Below are positions 1 to 11,188 of a stretch of DNA of 64,000 nt, one piece after another. The position numbers and the translations under genes are program-made. Source of the stretch: Cherax quadricarinatus (taxonomy: Eukaryota > Arthropoda > Malacostraca > Decapoda > Parastacidae). The stretch spans positions 6,776,200 to 6,840,199 of the forward strand of contig NC_091372.1 in assembly GCF_038502225.1 (NCBI RefSeq). The letters run 5' to 3'. Numbering within the stretch: position 1 is the first letter of the stretch; the number at the start of each line of letters is the position of its first letter. The notes under the pieces are model-generated. The model was not told the DNA's origin. It did not search any database and worked only from the letters and a program-made list of their open reading frames with translations.

Positions 1-121
1 TCCATATTACATTCCAAATCCCACTGGAACAAACTGTGGGAGGCAGTAAATTATTTCACATTTCAAATAGCTTTTGGTCAAGGCCATTGTGTTTAGAGAA
101 AAGATCTAATCTAACCCTTAA

Positions 122-1193
122 CCCTTTCAGGGTCGCCAGGCCCTCTCCGAGACTTGTTCTCAGGGTTGCCCAAATTTCAAAAAAAAAAAAAAAAATTTGT
201 TTTCTTGTGAAAAGATAGAGAATCTTTTCCCAATCATAATGACACCAAAAGTATGAAATTTGATGGAAAACTTCGGAATTATGCTCTTGCGAAGTTAGCG
301 GTCTTGACGATGTTTACGCATCAGCGATTTTGCCCACTTTGAGCCCTATTTTCAGCCAATTACAGTGTACTAGTCGACAAAAATCATAACTATTTCGCTA
401 GAACTCCATTTTTTCTATCGAATGAGTACAAGAAACCACCCATTTACCAATTTCAACTATCCAATACAGTGGTCAGAATTTAGCAGTTTTGCCAATTTCA
501 CACATTTCAAAAGATGCCAGTTTCCAAATAGGGTCCAGAATAAACAAGAAAGACATTCCTGGCACTAAAATAACATTTCCTCTGTTCACTAGTCACGTCC
601 CCATGCCCCTCTTACATTCTTTTGCTTTCCACTTTGAACTTTTATTCTCACAAAAAATAGAAGATTTACTGTTATGCAGAGTACTGCATTAGTCTAGAAA
701 TGGTATAAATAATAATGGTGCACTTTTGAAAGAATATTAGACTCGCCAGTTGACGTGTGTTGGACATTTAGCATGATTTGTTTACTTTTGAACTTTGGTA
801 AAAATCAAACATTTCTGCTACTTTGAGCTCAATTTCAAGGTACTTTTCATTGTAAAACCAGTCAAAATTATCTCAATTTCTGTAATATGTCTTCCATTCT
901 ATAAAATGAGACCAGGAAAACTAGAATACAACAATAAATACCATACGAAAATACAGTGCAAAGTCGCTGTTTTAATCCAAAAACACGGTCAGTTTTTTTT
1001 TTCTCGTTACGCACTGTGTGCTGCAGGATTTTTTTTTATACTGCGCACACTGACCACATAGACCCATTCTTTCATATGTAGGCCTACCAGCTTTCTCTCA
1101 CTAGATTTGAGGGCGCTAGAATTTAGGCGTACTAGTACGTCAAAAACCCTGGTGCGTAAGCCGTACTAGTACATGTCCGAAACCCTGAAAGGG
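122..1193. mobile_element. TTAA-flanked piggyBac-like MITE, about 1.07 kb
   Basis: Both ends carry the terminal inverted repeat CCCTTTCAGGGT and are flanked by TTAA (118-121 and 1194-1197), the target site of piggyBac elements. The interior has no transposase ORF. It shares long stretches with the elements at 22112-23128 and 44312-45376, so this is one non-autonomous family. Confidence 0.8.
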
Positions 1194-1299
1194 TTAATGT
1201 AAATATACACCTATGCAGTCAGTCTTCATGTAAATGCATTCAATACCCTACTCAGCCTTGTTGTTCAATTTATTTTCAATCTTTTCATCACCCTATTTA

Positions 1300-1640
1300 A
1301 TCTGTGGATATTAACCATGGCACCATAGAGGAATAGTAGCAATGCTAAATGTGCCATGAAGAATGTGTAGTAATCTTTGATGATATTGAAGAGTGGCAAT
1401 TTTAATATGCTTCATAGTGGTGCACAACTGTATAAATGATGCCTTCCTCCATGTTTACCAAATGGATGTGGATATTTTTGGCACCATCTCATTTCTGTAT
1501 ATTAATCATGGCACCCAGGAGAAATACTAGTGATGCTGGAGGTGCCAAGAATGAATCTGATAGTATGGAATAAAATTTTAATTTTCATTTGCTTTTTGGT
1601 GGTGCATGACTGTATGTACGATGCCGTATGTTGTGAGAAG
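1300..1640 (+). repeat. Degenerate tandem duplication, about 190-bp unit
   Basis: Two diverged copies are seen, from about 1300 and about 1490. Each has ATTAAYCATGGCACC near its start and TGGTGCAYRACTGTAT near its end. Neither is coding. Confidence 0.5.
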
Positions 1641-2482
1641 AACCACATCCATTCTCCTCTGCATGTCCAGACCAACAAGTACTGCCCACCAGATTTTGAG
1701 GTAAAGCATTGTTTTGGATAATCTTGTATGATTTTTTTTTTTTTTTTTTTTTGAGTTTTCAAGAAAAACAAACACATTTTCCCAAATGTTCATGAGTTCA
1801 TATAACACACAGTGTGAAATGTAGGTGTCAGGACTATAACTATTATGTCATGTTAAGTCATGTAGGTCATATTAAGAAATGCATCTACAGGTTCCAAGCT
1901 CCAAACATTCAGTAAGGAACAGGTTTTAGAAATGCATTATGATCGTAAGTGTGGTATTGTAGTGACGAAAATTCACAATCTCATGAAAATTTAATATTGT
2001 GCCTTCCAGAAATGAGAAAAATAGCAAAAGCTTTTCAAAACTGCTAGGAATCCTTCAGTGCAAAAATAGGAAAACAGGAAGAAATGCTTGGGACTTAGCA
2101 ACAAGCAGAAGCTTTGGGCATTGTGGGAAAAGAAAGGAAAATGGCAGAGAATTTTTATGGCAAGTACCATTAGTCTAAAAGCTCAGTATTAGATACAGTC
2201 TAACTAATACAGGAGTATATGCATCCAAATATATACCAGCACCAAATGAACTCGTATTGGTATGAGTAATGACAATAATTCGACCATATATTATTGTAAC
2301 TTACACTACCACAAAACTGTTTTACTTAGTAACTTCTCCAGCCTAAAGGATACACCTTCATTCTCTTTATGAAAATACTTGTGACACTAACAAATTTGTA
2401 ATTAAATAACTGAGTCAGTTTTCTACATTAAATACTATAGTGTTATCAAATATTTGTCAACATAATACCGCATCCTTAAATA
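1641..2482. other. Intergenic stretch with no recognised feature
   Basis: AT-rich sequence with a T-run at 1732-1752. Short ORFs on both strands lack family features. I see no gene or clear repeat here. Confidence 0.5.
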
Positions 2483-2748
2483 CAGTGGAACCTCTGTACT
2501 CGTATAGCTCCCTACTCGAACAAAGCTCAGCACTTGACCAAACATGACCTGCCAGAACTTCGCTGTAAACTATTTTGTGTTTCTTTGCATTTTTAAGTAT
2601 TTTTTAATATTTGTATCAATAAGTCACCATGGGGTCTATGAAGATTAGTGATAACAGCCAACCAAAAAGAAAATTGGTTGGGAAGAATTCATTCAATACT
2701 CAAACAGCCTTCTGGAATGAATTAAGTTCGAGTACAGAGGTTCCACTG
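2483..2748. mobile_element. TA-flanked MITE, 266 bp (Tc1/mariner-like ends)
   Basis: The ends are inverted repeats beginning CAGTGGAACCTCTGTACTCG and are flanked by TA on both sides. There is no ORF. The CAGTGGAMCC start is shared with several other short elements in this window. Confidence 0.78.
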
Positions 2749-2775
2749 TATACGTACTTGTATATGACAAAAATT

Positions 2776-2922
2776 TAATAACAGCAGCAACAACAACAGT
2801 GTATCACCATTCACATGATGATCAATACAAGAGCAGCAACAAAAGCAATAATGTGTATCACCATTCACAAGATGATCAGTACATATAAGAACAGCAGTAA
2901 CAACAACAAGGTGTATCGCCAT
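2776..2922 (+). repeat. Minisatellite, ~60-bp unit, about 2.5 copies
   Basis: Repeated blocks contain GTGTATCACCATTCACA, GATGATCA and AGCAGCAACAA. The longest antisense ORF here is a translation of the repeat. Confidence 0.65.
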
Positions 2923-2930
2923 ATATATTT

Positions 2931-3150
2931 TTTTAACACACCGACCATCTCCTACTGAGGTAGAGTGATGGTCGGTGAAGAAACACTTTCGCCATCACTA
3001 TCACTGTCTTGCCAGATGTGCACTGATACTACAATTCAGATGCTCCTCCAAACTGCAAATATTCCCCCCCCCCCCTTCCGAGTGCAGGCACTGTACTTTC
3101 CATCTCCAGAACTCAAGTCCAGCTAACCTGTTCTTCAGGGCAATCCTGAG
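2931..3150 (-). mobile_element. RTE-like LINE 3' end fragment
   Basis: Antisense copy of the family's 3' region. The tail hairpin and the stretch around GAGTGCAGGCACTGTACTT are recognisable but diverged. The 5' side is missing. Confidence 0.7.
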
Positions 3151-3175
3151 GTTAGACAACAAAACCAGGTAACCA

Positions 3176-4854
3176 CAGAATGGCGAGGTTGTAACGTCGT
3201 GGAAGCTCCACCTTGGCTAGGGAGAGAGAGATGAGTGGGAAGGAGTAAAGTGTGTGAATTGAGAAACCTGATGAAGCATGGAAGAATTGAGAAACCTGAT
3301 GAAGTGTGGAAGAACTGAGAGATCCAAGAGTACCCTGTAAGGAGTGAATCACTTCCTCTGCCAAAAGCACAGGTCGAATGAGTGAAGCCTAGTTAGGTGA
3401 GAGTTAGACAGCAGAACCTTCAGCTACTGTTGTAAGTGAAGGGGGACCTGACACAGATTGGCTGTGGTTGAGAAGAAACCAAGGGGAGGGGGGGGGACTG
3501 CAGTGGGGAGTGGAGCTCTGAACCAGGCAGGGGGGCCCATGTGGATTTTAGAGATAACAGAACCTTCAGTTTCAAAGCTTCCCCACTTCTCTAACAGGGA
3601 GACACGCATTGCAAACGTAGGGGAGCAAGAGCGATAATCTCTGCAGATGATGCTGGGTCTGGAGATACTGTAGGCCACTGCTGCACCAAAGGTGAGGGAT
3701 CCTTTAACCGCTCACAAGCGAATCTCCTTATCTATGGGAGCACAAGAAATGGGACCGATTCTGCTACATTGGCTAGCAGTATAAGGTTTGAAGAGCAACC
3801 CTCCCAACAGACAACATTTCCCTTATGTGCAAATCTCCCAACAGACATTTCCCTTATGTGAATGACAGAGGAAAATTCCTGGCCAGAAAGGACTGGTAAT
3901 GAAACCTAAGCTTTAGAGCAGTACTCTTACCTATCTGCTGGATACTCCCATCCACACAAGCCCTGCCGAGTGGGGAACTGCTGATTGCATCAGTGACATC
4001 CCATTGATTAGTGAAGGATGTTTTACTGTCTTTGGGGGATACAAGGATCGCCATCACTTCTCGAGTCATTTGGGGGTGTGGAAGTAGTCTCCTCAAAAGG
4101 TACGTGTACATTTCGGGCCAATTAGTCGCTTTGCCCACTTGGGAGGACATCCCGGCCTATCATCACACCAGTATTAGGCAGAAGGCAACCACTGCCTGAT
4201 AAACAACACTGTACAAAAGCCAAGGTAGGCACAAAAGCAAAGGGAAATGATAGAGAGGCAAACAGTAGGCAAGACAAAATTCCTCGCTGCCAACAGTCAA
4301 CCCAAGAGCCTCGAGTAAGCACGTCTGCACCCCACCAATGCAAGCACAGTAGTGTTCTTATGGTGTTACTAGTTATTTTTTGTTGTAGAATTGTGTTGAT
4401 AAGAGCTTTATTGGTGAAGGTATTCAATTATTAGATGTACAAGTATATAACCTGGGATTAGTGAGTACTACATTTAATATATAGTTTCTACACTGTCGCA
4501 CTTGCCAAAACCTTGGTGCTATTTTCCTGTTTCTCACAATGCCTGAAGCTTCTGCTTGTAGCCAAATCTCTTGTATTTTTCTATTTTGCCACAAAAGGTT
4601 CTATACCATTTTAAAAGCTTTAGCCAACCCTTCTTACATTTCTGGAAGGTGTTATGTGCTATATAGTATTGATGTACATTTATCAGGAAAACAAAATTCA
4701 TATTTAAAATTTATTTAATTTTATAAAAAGAAACATCTCTTGTATAAGTGAACAGTGATCAACAAGCAGGTAAATCTCCCAGACAGAAAAAATAGCACAG
4801 CTGTATATTGTGAATGACCCACTGCAGCAGATTGTTGGCATACACCAGTTATTA
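3176..4854. other. Intergenic stretch with no recognised feature
   Basis: Local G-runs (around 3480-3500), a short internal repeat (GAGAAACCTGATGAAG at about 3260 and 3290) and a repeated phrase at 3810-3860 are present. Short ORFs show no domain that I recognise. Confidence 0.4.
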
Positions 4855-4879
4855 CTACACAGGAGGATGAGGAACACTA

Positions 4880-5010
4880 AACTTGCAGGGGGGGGAGGGG
4901 GGAGTCACAACATAGGCAATCAGGTTTGATCCAACAAAGGGGAGGTTAAGTTCATTTCCTTGGATCAAGAGCCCCTCACCAGCATCAAGGAACCTCCCTA
5001 AAGAGGTGGA
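4880..5010 (-). repeat. Diverged SINE related to the I-like LINE head
   Basis: On the plus strand AGAGCCCCTCACCAGCATCA is the reverse of the 5' head of the SINE at 14072-14233. The downstream part differs (AATCAGGTTTGATCC), and related copies occur near 38665-38775 and 43170-43280. This suggests a second subfamily lacking the GATTATAAT tail. Confidence 0.55.
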
Positions 5011-6196
5011 ATAGACAGAGATGCTCATGGCTTTGAAACACCTCAGCTCATATTGAGGGTCCAGGATCAATCCCTGGCACAGGTAAAACATTGGGCAGTT
5101 TCCTTTCATCTACTGCCCTTGTTTACCTAGCAGTAAGTAGGTACTTGGGCATTATCCAGATGCTGTGCTTTGTATCATTGGGGGGGATAATACTAACTTA
5201 GGCTGCAAAAAATGCTCTGCATACCTAGGGACTTTATAGAAAGTATGCCAATAATGTTAACTAGGTTTGTATCAGTTGCACAAATAATTATTATTATAGA
5301 AAGCACATGACAGTAAGGTGGAGACACTTTGAGCCACGTCAACTACTAACAGCCAAGTAGGCCTTTGGAGTTTCAATACTTTCTGTGTAGGTAAGTTTGG
5401 ATCAAGTATAAGTTATTGTATATTAGTTTTTATATCTGGCTATCATTGTTCTTGTGAGAGGTTTAAAGTAGATTTTGACATGAAGGTAGTTTCACTGATC
5501 TTTCTTCTAAAGACAGGATGTTGCACGAGAGATCTGCACCTTCCCAGTGTATACTATGGTTGACATGTAAGAGTATGTTGAAAGATAAAGTTTTCTTGTA
5601 TATATATCTGACTGCTCTTTCAGGTTTCATTAACCTTGTTTTGAGTGCCTCTTAGTTTGTCCTGTGTAAGGATGCTGCAATCCTTACAGGTAATTTTGTA
5701 AACTCCTGGTAAGAAGGTAGGGATTTTTTTTATTGCTGGCATTATTGCTAATTTTGTTGAGGTACTATGGAACCTTTATGATGATCCTCTTGAGAAGATA
5801 CTTTTTTTTTTTTTGATGGTACTGGATGATTTAAACATTTTTACTGTCGAGTAGGCTGTTGTAAATTTTTTTTAGCATTTTTTAATAAACCCAATTATAG
5901 AACACACACACTAGGTATCCTAGTTGGTGGAATTAAGATCTTGCAAATTGTTGGGGCTACAAATTCCCATGTATCTTGAAAATAACCCTGCAATGACACT
6001 TCTTGATGTAGTTTTTGTGGAAGTTGAATACAATTGGTTGCATTGGGTTTCTGTATGTTGAGAATTTAGGTGTGGTGCCCCTGTTTTGTATATACAGTAC
6101 TTCCCATGTGGGGTAGGGTCTACAGAACACCACAAGAGGCCAGCTATATTTGCTACTTAAGCTTTCCCAAAGATTCTATCAAATACTGTTATCTTA

Positions 6197-6244
6197 TTAT
6201 TATTATAATCAAAAAGAAGCGCTAAGCCACAAGGGCTATACAGC
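6197..6244 (-). mobile_element. Micro-insertion of I-like LINE 3' end (48 bp)
   Basis: Only the last ~48 bases of the LINE are present, ending in the ATTATAATAATAA tail on the minus strand. It is flanked by the perfect 12-bp duplication ACTGTTATCTTA at 6185-6196 and 6245-6256. This is a target-primed, extremely 5'-truncated copy. Confidence 0.85.
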
Positions 6245-6492
6245 ACTGTTATCTTAAGAGCCTCAAAGATCTGAAGCCCCAACACTTAGACCAAGGAAAA
6301 AAAAAAAAAAAACATTCAATTCCACCAACTAAATACCCAGATTGGGTTATACAAATAAGTGCAGTCAAAGCTAACAAATTTTTATAACCTACTTAGAAGA
6401 AAAAAAAAAAAAATCAGAGCATTGCTAAAATAGTTCCATATTACCTAAAAAATGACAATATTTCTAATAAACTAATCTCTACCCTTACACAC

Positions 6493-6533
6493 TAGCCCTT
6501 GTGGCTTAGCGCTTCTTTTTGATTATAATAATA
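6493..6533 (+). mobile_element. Micro-insertion of I-like LINE 3' end (41 bp)
   Basis: The sequence begins GCCCTTGTGGCTTAGCGC and ends GATTATAATAATAAT. Perfect 14-bp flanking duplications CTACCCTTACACTA lie at 6479-6492 and 6534-6547. Confidence 0.87.
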
Positions 6534-6597
6534 ATCTACCCTTACACTAAGAGTCTACAAAGTTCTCAAAGGATTGCAGATTATGTGCATAAGAAGC

Positions 6598-6641
6598 TGT
6601 ATAGTCCTTGTGGCTTAGCGCTTCTTTTGGATTATAATAAT
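6598..6641 (+). mobile_element. Micro-insertion of I-like LINE 3' end (~44 bp)
   Basis: The same 3' tail begins CTGTATAGTCCTTGTGG. The flanks ATGTGCATAAGA and ATGTGCGTAAGA form a near-perfect duplication with one mismatch, so this copy looks slightly older. Confidence 0.75.
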
Positions 6642-7444
6642 AATGTGCGTAAGATATTGGAGCATCGAAAACAAAAAGAATAAGCTGAAAGACGAAGCAT
6701 GTTCATCTTTCGACGTGTTGTGTAAGTCAACCAACAATGGCATACGCTAGGAAAATGCAAATCTCTCCCAAAAACATCCTGTCCTTTTAAAAGAAATATC
6801 ACTGAAGTCATCTTCATGTCACAACCTACTTTCAATCTCTGACAAGGACTATGGATGCCAGATATAATTAGTTCATATACAATAATACTGAACACAAAAT
6901 TTACCAACAGGAACTGGGGAGGTCTACTTGGCTGTGGATCTGACGTAACCTATGTGCTGCTCCACCTTGCTAAGCTGAATGCTTTTCATTATAAACCTCT
7001 GTCTACTCCATATTTTTAATCTGCTGAAGAGGGTCTCTGTGTAGGATTTACCTTTTTTTTTTTTTTTTTTTTTTATAATTTAAATAAATACAACAATCCA
7101 TAATTTAGGTACACGTACTGTATAAAAATTTCACTAACAATAATTTATGAAGGATGAGGATCATCAATGCTGCTGTGGATCAGTTAACTTCCTAAAAAAA
7201 AAACAGCCTCCCATTCACACAGAAGTCTTTAGTACTACATTATTATTATTATAATCAAAAAGAAGCGCTAAGCCACAAGGACTATACAGCGCTGCAGGGC
7301 AGGAAGGAAGCGAGGGCATCAGGTGGCAAAAGGGAGATGGATGAGCAACATGTTACGGATAACAGCGGGGCAGTGGATGGTGAAAGGGTAAAGGGCAGCA
7401 AGAGACTGAACCAGAAAGGGCTGAGGGGAGTGCGAAAAGTATCA

Positions 7445-10140
7445 TCAGAGTTTGTGGAGTAAATCAGTCGTTGTCAAGAAGTCAATGAGAGAGTCAGGAT
7501 TAAAGGAGGGTCCATCAGCAAGAAGGGAAGGTAAAGAGAGAGTAGGAGAACGAAGACGACGTTGGAGGTAAATTCTGCGTGCTCGTTGATAGAGAGGGCA
7601 GTCTAACAGAATGTGGCTAATCGATACTGGAACTTGACACTGCTCACAGAGAGGAACAGGGTGCCTCTCCATGAGATACCCATGAGTAAGACGAGTGTGG
7701 CCAATGCGAAGGCGGGAGAGAGTGGTCTCCCAACCTCGGCACTGATGACAAGAAGACGGCCAGTAACCTATGCTCGGTTTAATAGAATGAAGTTTGTTAC
7801 CGAGCAGAGTTGACCAACGTTGTTGCCAACGGGTGCGAAGGTGGGTAGCTATTGCAGCAAAATAGTCCAGAAATGGAACACCTCGATAGGAAATTGGTAG
7901 GTCATATACTGCTGACCGCGCAGCAGTGTCTGCCTGTTCATTGCCCTGTACGTCGACATGACCAGGGACCCAACAAAAAACAATATCTTTATGTTTGGTA
8001 GAGATACGGCGTAGCCAAAGTTGGATACGGAGAACTAGGGGATGAGATGTATCAAATTTTCGTATAGCCTGTAGAGCACTAAGGGAGTCTGAGACTACTA
8101 CAAATGATGACACAGGCATAGATGCGATACGAATAAGTGCTGCAAGAATGGCATACAGTTCAGCAGTAAAAATGCTAGCTGAAGATAGTAAATGCCCTCG
8201 TACGACGCTGTCCGGAAACACTGCTGCGAATCCGACGCCGTCTGAAGACTTAGAGCCATCTGTGTACACAGCGGTGGCATGAGAATGGGAGTGGAAGTGA
8301 TCAAGAAAAAGAGAGCGGGAAGCCACCGTAGGCAGTTGAGCTTTCGAGCAAGGGAGTGAGAAAGAACAGACCCGAACAGCTGGAACTTCCCAGGGGGGTA
8401 GGGAAAAGTGAGATGCTACATGAACATATAAAGGTGGTAACTGAAGGGAAGACAAGAGTGAAAGTAGGCGAAGAGAAAAGGGACGGAGCAAACAGGGGCG
8501 GCGAACGAATAAAGAATGTCTACTAATATCGGTGACCATTCTATAAATGGAAGGATTGTGTAGATCGTGAGAGCGTACATAGTAACGAAGGCAATGGGCA
8601 TCACGGCGATCAGACAAGGATGGAACATTTGCTTCTGTATAGAGGCTCTCAACAGGGGAAGAGCGAAAAGCACCAAGGCACAAACGTAAGCCTTGGTGAT
8701 GGATAGAGTTAAGGCTAGAGAGAGTAGCAGGAGAGGCCGCGGAATAAATCTGGTCACCATAATCGAGTTTCGATAAAACGAGGGCTGAATGTAGGCGAAG
8801 CAGAGTTCGACGATCAGCTCCCCAGGAAAGATGAGCAAGGGTTTTAAGAAGGTTTAGCCGGCTGTGACAAGTTGCCTTCAGAGAGGTAATGTGAGGTTTC
8901 CAGGTTAACCGACGGTCAAAGAGAAGGCCTAGAAACCTGACTGTATCACGTTCGGGGATACGGGAGCCATAGAGATACAAAGGATGATCGGAGATAACAG
9001 AGCGTCTAGTGAAAGTAATTTGGTGAGTTTTGGTACTTGAAAATTTAAACCCATGTGTGGTGGCCCAAGTGGAAACACGGTCGACCGCATGCTGGAGAGA
9101 AACTGCAATAAGGTGACAGTCAGCGCCTGCACAAGCAATAGCGAAGTCATCAACATAGAGTGATGACCAAATATTGGGTGGAAGAACAGAGGCCAAATCA
9201 TTTATAGCAAGGAGAAAAAGTGTTGTGCTTAGAACACATCCCTGAGGGACACCTTCAGCTTGGACGAAGTCCGGGGAAAGAACATTATTGACTCGAACAC
9301 GGAAATGTCTGTCAGTTAAAAAGTTCTTAAGGAAGGATGGTAGATTGCCTCGGAGGCCTAAGGAATGGGCCTGGGCCAAAATATTATACCTCCAAGTTGT
9401 GTCATATGCCTTCTCAAGGTCAAAAAATATGGCAATAACTGAGTGATTATTCGCAAAGGCATTACGAACATACGTATCCAAGCGTAGTAAGGGGTCTATG
9501 GTAGAACGACCCTTACGAAAGCCATATTGACTAGCGGAGAGACTGTTGTGAGTCTCTAAATACCACATTAAACGTCGATTTACGAGGCGTTCCATCACTT
9601 TGCAAACTGCACTTGTAAGAGCGATGGGGCGATAGTGGGAGGCATCATGTCCTGTAGTACCCGGTTTGCGGAAAGGGAGAACAATGGCAGATTTCCACAG
9701 CTGGGGAAGAACTCCTTGTGCCCAAATAAGATTGAAGAGGTGTAAGAGGACTACAAGGGCTGACCGATGTAAATGTTGTAACATACGAATATGAATGTCA
9801 TCAGGCCCAGCTGCCGATGATCGGCAAGCTGAGAGCGTTGCCTCCAGTTCTTGAAGTGTGAAAGGCACATTATACTGTTCTTCTCCGAGAGAAGAAAAGT
9901 CCAAGGGTACTAACTCTCTGGCAGACTTTGAGGAAAGAAACGAGGGGCATAGATGGAGCCCTCGGGAAATACGGACCAGATGTGTGCCAAGTTCAATGGC
10001 AACGTCGAGAGGGTTTGCTATATCAACACCAGTGACCCGTAGAACAGGAGCCGGGTCAGGAGAGTATTTACCACTCAATTTCCTCACTTTTTTCCAGACT
10101 GCACTCATAGAAGAAGCAGAGGTGATGGTGGAAACAGTCT
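7445..10140 (-). CDS. LINE ORF2, 3' part: reverse transcriptase and RNase H
   Basis: About 895 residues continue ORF2 after the frameshift; the open frame extends to 10255 but is out of register before about 10140. RT motifs: HYRPIALTSAVCKVMERLVN, FFDLEKAYDTTW (catalytic Asp), GVPQGCVLS and YVDD (catalytic). RNase H follows: YTDGSKSSDG, FTAELYAIL, VVSDSLSAL and WVPGHVDVQGNEQADTAA, i.e. Asp-Glu-Asp-Asp all present. A Cys/His cluster (LCEQCQVPVSISHILLDCP) closes the protein, as in I-type LINEs. It reads through to TAG at 7445 with no further damage. Confidence 0.9.
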
Positions 10141-11144
10141 CGCCAACAAGTGCGTTTAGCTTCACGGATGACACGGCGAGCAATCGCACGCTTCTGCTTA
10201 AAATCAACAAGTCTCTCAGCGGTTCTATTGTACCGGTACCTGCCCCATGCAGCACGTTTCAAACGTACTGCACGAGCACAAGCAGGAGACCACCAAGGCA
10301 CGCACTTCTGAGAATGCCTGCCTGAGGTTTGGGGTATAGAATGAGAAGCTGCGGTATAAACTGATGTCGAGAAGATGTGTAGGAGCTCATCAATGGAGGA
10401 TGAAGAAGGAACCTCACGAAAAGCAGTGAGGTGTGAGTAAAGATCCCAATTTGCCCGATCAAATTGCCAGCGAGGGCTACGGAAAGGTGGTGAATAGGAA
10501 GGAGAAGTAAGAATGATCGGAAAATGATCGCTGTCATGTAAGTCTGGTAGAACAGACCAGGTGAAGTCTAGTGCAGTGGAGGAAGAGCAGACTGATAGAT
10601 CGATGCAAGAGAGAGTATGAGTACGAGGATCAAAATGGGTGGGAGTACCCGTATTTAAAACATGGAGGGGGTGAGAGGCAAGAAAAGCCTCCAACTGAAT
10701 GCCACGTGAGTCACAATGAGACCCCCCCCAGAGGAAATGGTGGGCATTAAAATCACCAAGTAACAGAAGTGGTGGTGGTAAGGATGAAACAAGAAAGGCA
10801 AAGTCTGGGATAGAAAATGCTCGAGAAGGAGAGAGATATAAAGAACATATTGTAAACCACTTATTCAAGTGGATACGGGCTGCAGTGTAATGCAGCGAGG
10901 TATGGACAAATAGTTGACAGTACGGAATATCATTGCGTAGAAGAAGGGCACTTTCATTAAAGGTCCCATCTGAGAAAGGATCCGAAGAATACAATAAATT
11001 ATAGCCTGAGATAGGTTGGAAAACAGCCGAGTGTAATTTTGGTTCTTGTAAGCAAGCACCAACAGGGGAAAACCTGGAAAGCAACATCTGAAGCTCACCC
11101 CGATTACCCCTGAGGCCGCGGATATTCCACTGTAAATAGGCCAT
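10068..11144 (-). CDS. LINE ORF2, 5' part: AP-like endonuclease
   Basis: Starts at ATG 11142-11144 with MAYLQWNIRGLRGNRGEL. Endonuclease/exonuclease/phosphatase-fold motifs are in order: N and RGL near the start, CLQEPKL, LLLGDFNAHHFLWGG, and SDHFPI near the domain end. This enzyme nicks target DNA to prime reverse transcription. The frame is lost near 10135, and the last ~25 residues before the stop at 10068 are out-of-frame sequence. ORF2 continues in another frame as the RT part. A two-base deletion or equivalent is the simplest reading. Confidence 0.88.
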   Translation of the reverse strand: MAYLQWNIRGLRGNRGELQMLLSRFSPVGACLQEPKLHSAVFQPISGYNLLYSSDPFSDGTFNESALLLRNDIPYCQLFVHTSLHYTAARIHLNKWFTICSLYLSPSRAFSIPDFAFLVSSLPPPLLLLGDFNAHHFLWGGSHCDSRGIQLEAFLASHPLHVLNTGTPTHFDPRTHTLSCIDLSVCSSSTALDFTWSVLPDLHDSDHFPIILTSPSYSPPFRSPRWQFDRANWDLYSHLTAFREVPSSSSIDELLHIFSTSVYTAASHSIPQTSGRHSQKCVPWWSPACARAVRLKRAAWGRYRYNRTAERLVDFKQKRAIARRVIREAKRTCWRDCFHHHLCFFYECSLEKSEEIEW

Positions 11145-11188
11145 GATTGGCGATGAAGAAAATATCAGGAATCTGTAGGTAAAGGCAC

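Noticed and set aside
1502..1808. Minus-strand ORFs of 76-91 residues
   Set aside because: They overlap one another in different frames and include a poly-Lys stretch from a T-run; they cover a degenerate tandem repeat.
3424..4427. Short minus-strand ORFs (84-101 residues) as possible host genes
   Set aside because: No recognised domains, overlapping frames and no convincing splice structure; left unannotated.
9858..10325. 155-residue plus-strand ORF inside the I-like LINE
   Set aside because: It is an antisense shadow of the endonuclease/RT junction, with no domain of its own.
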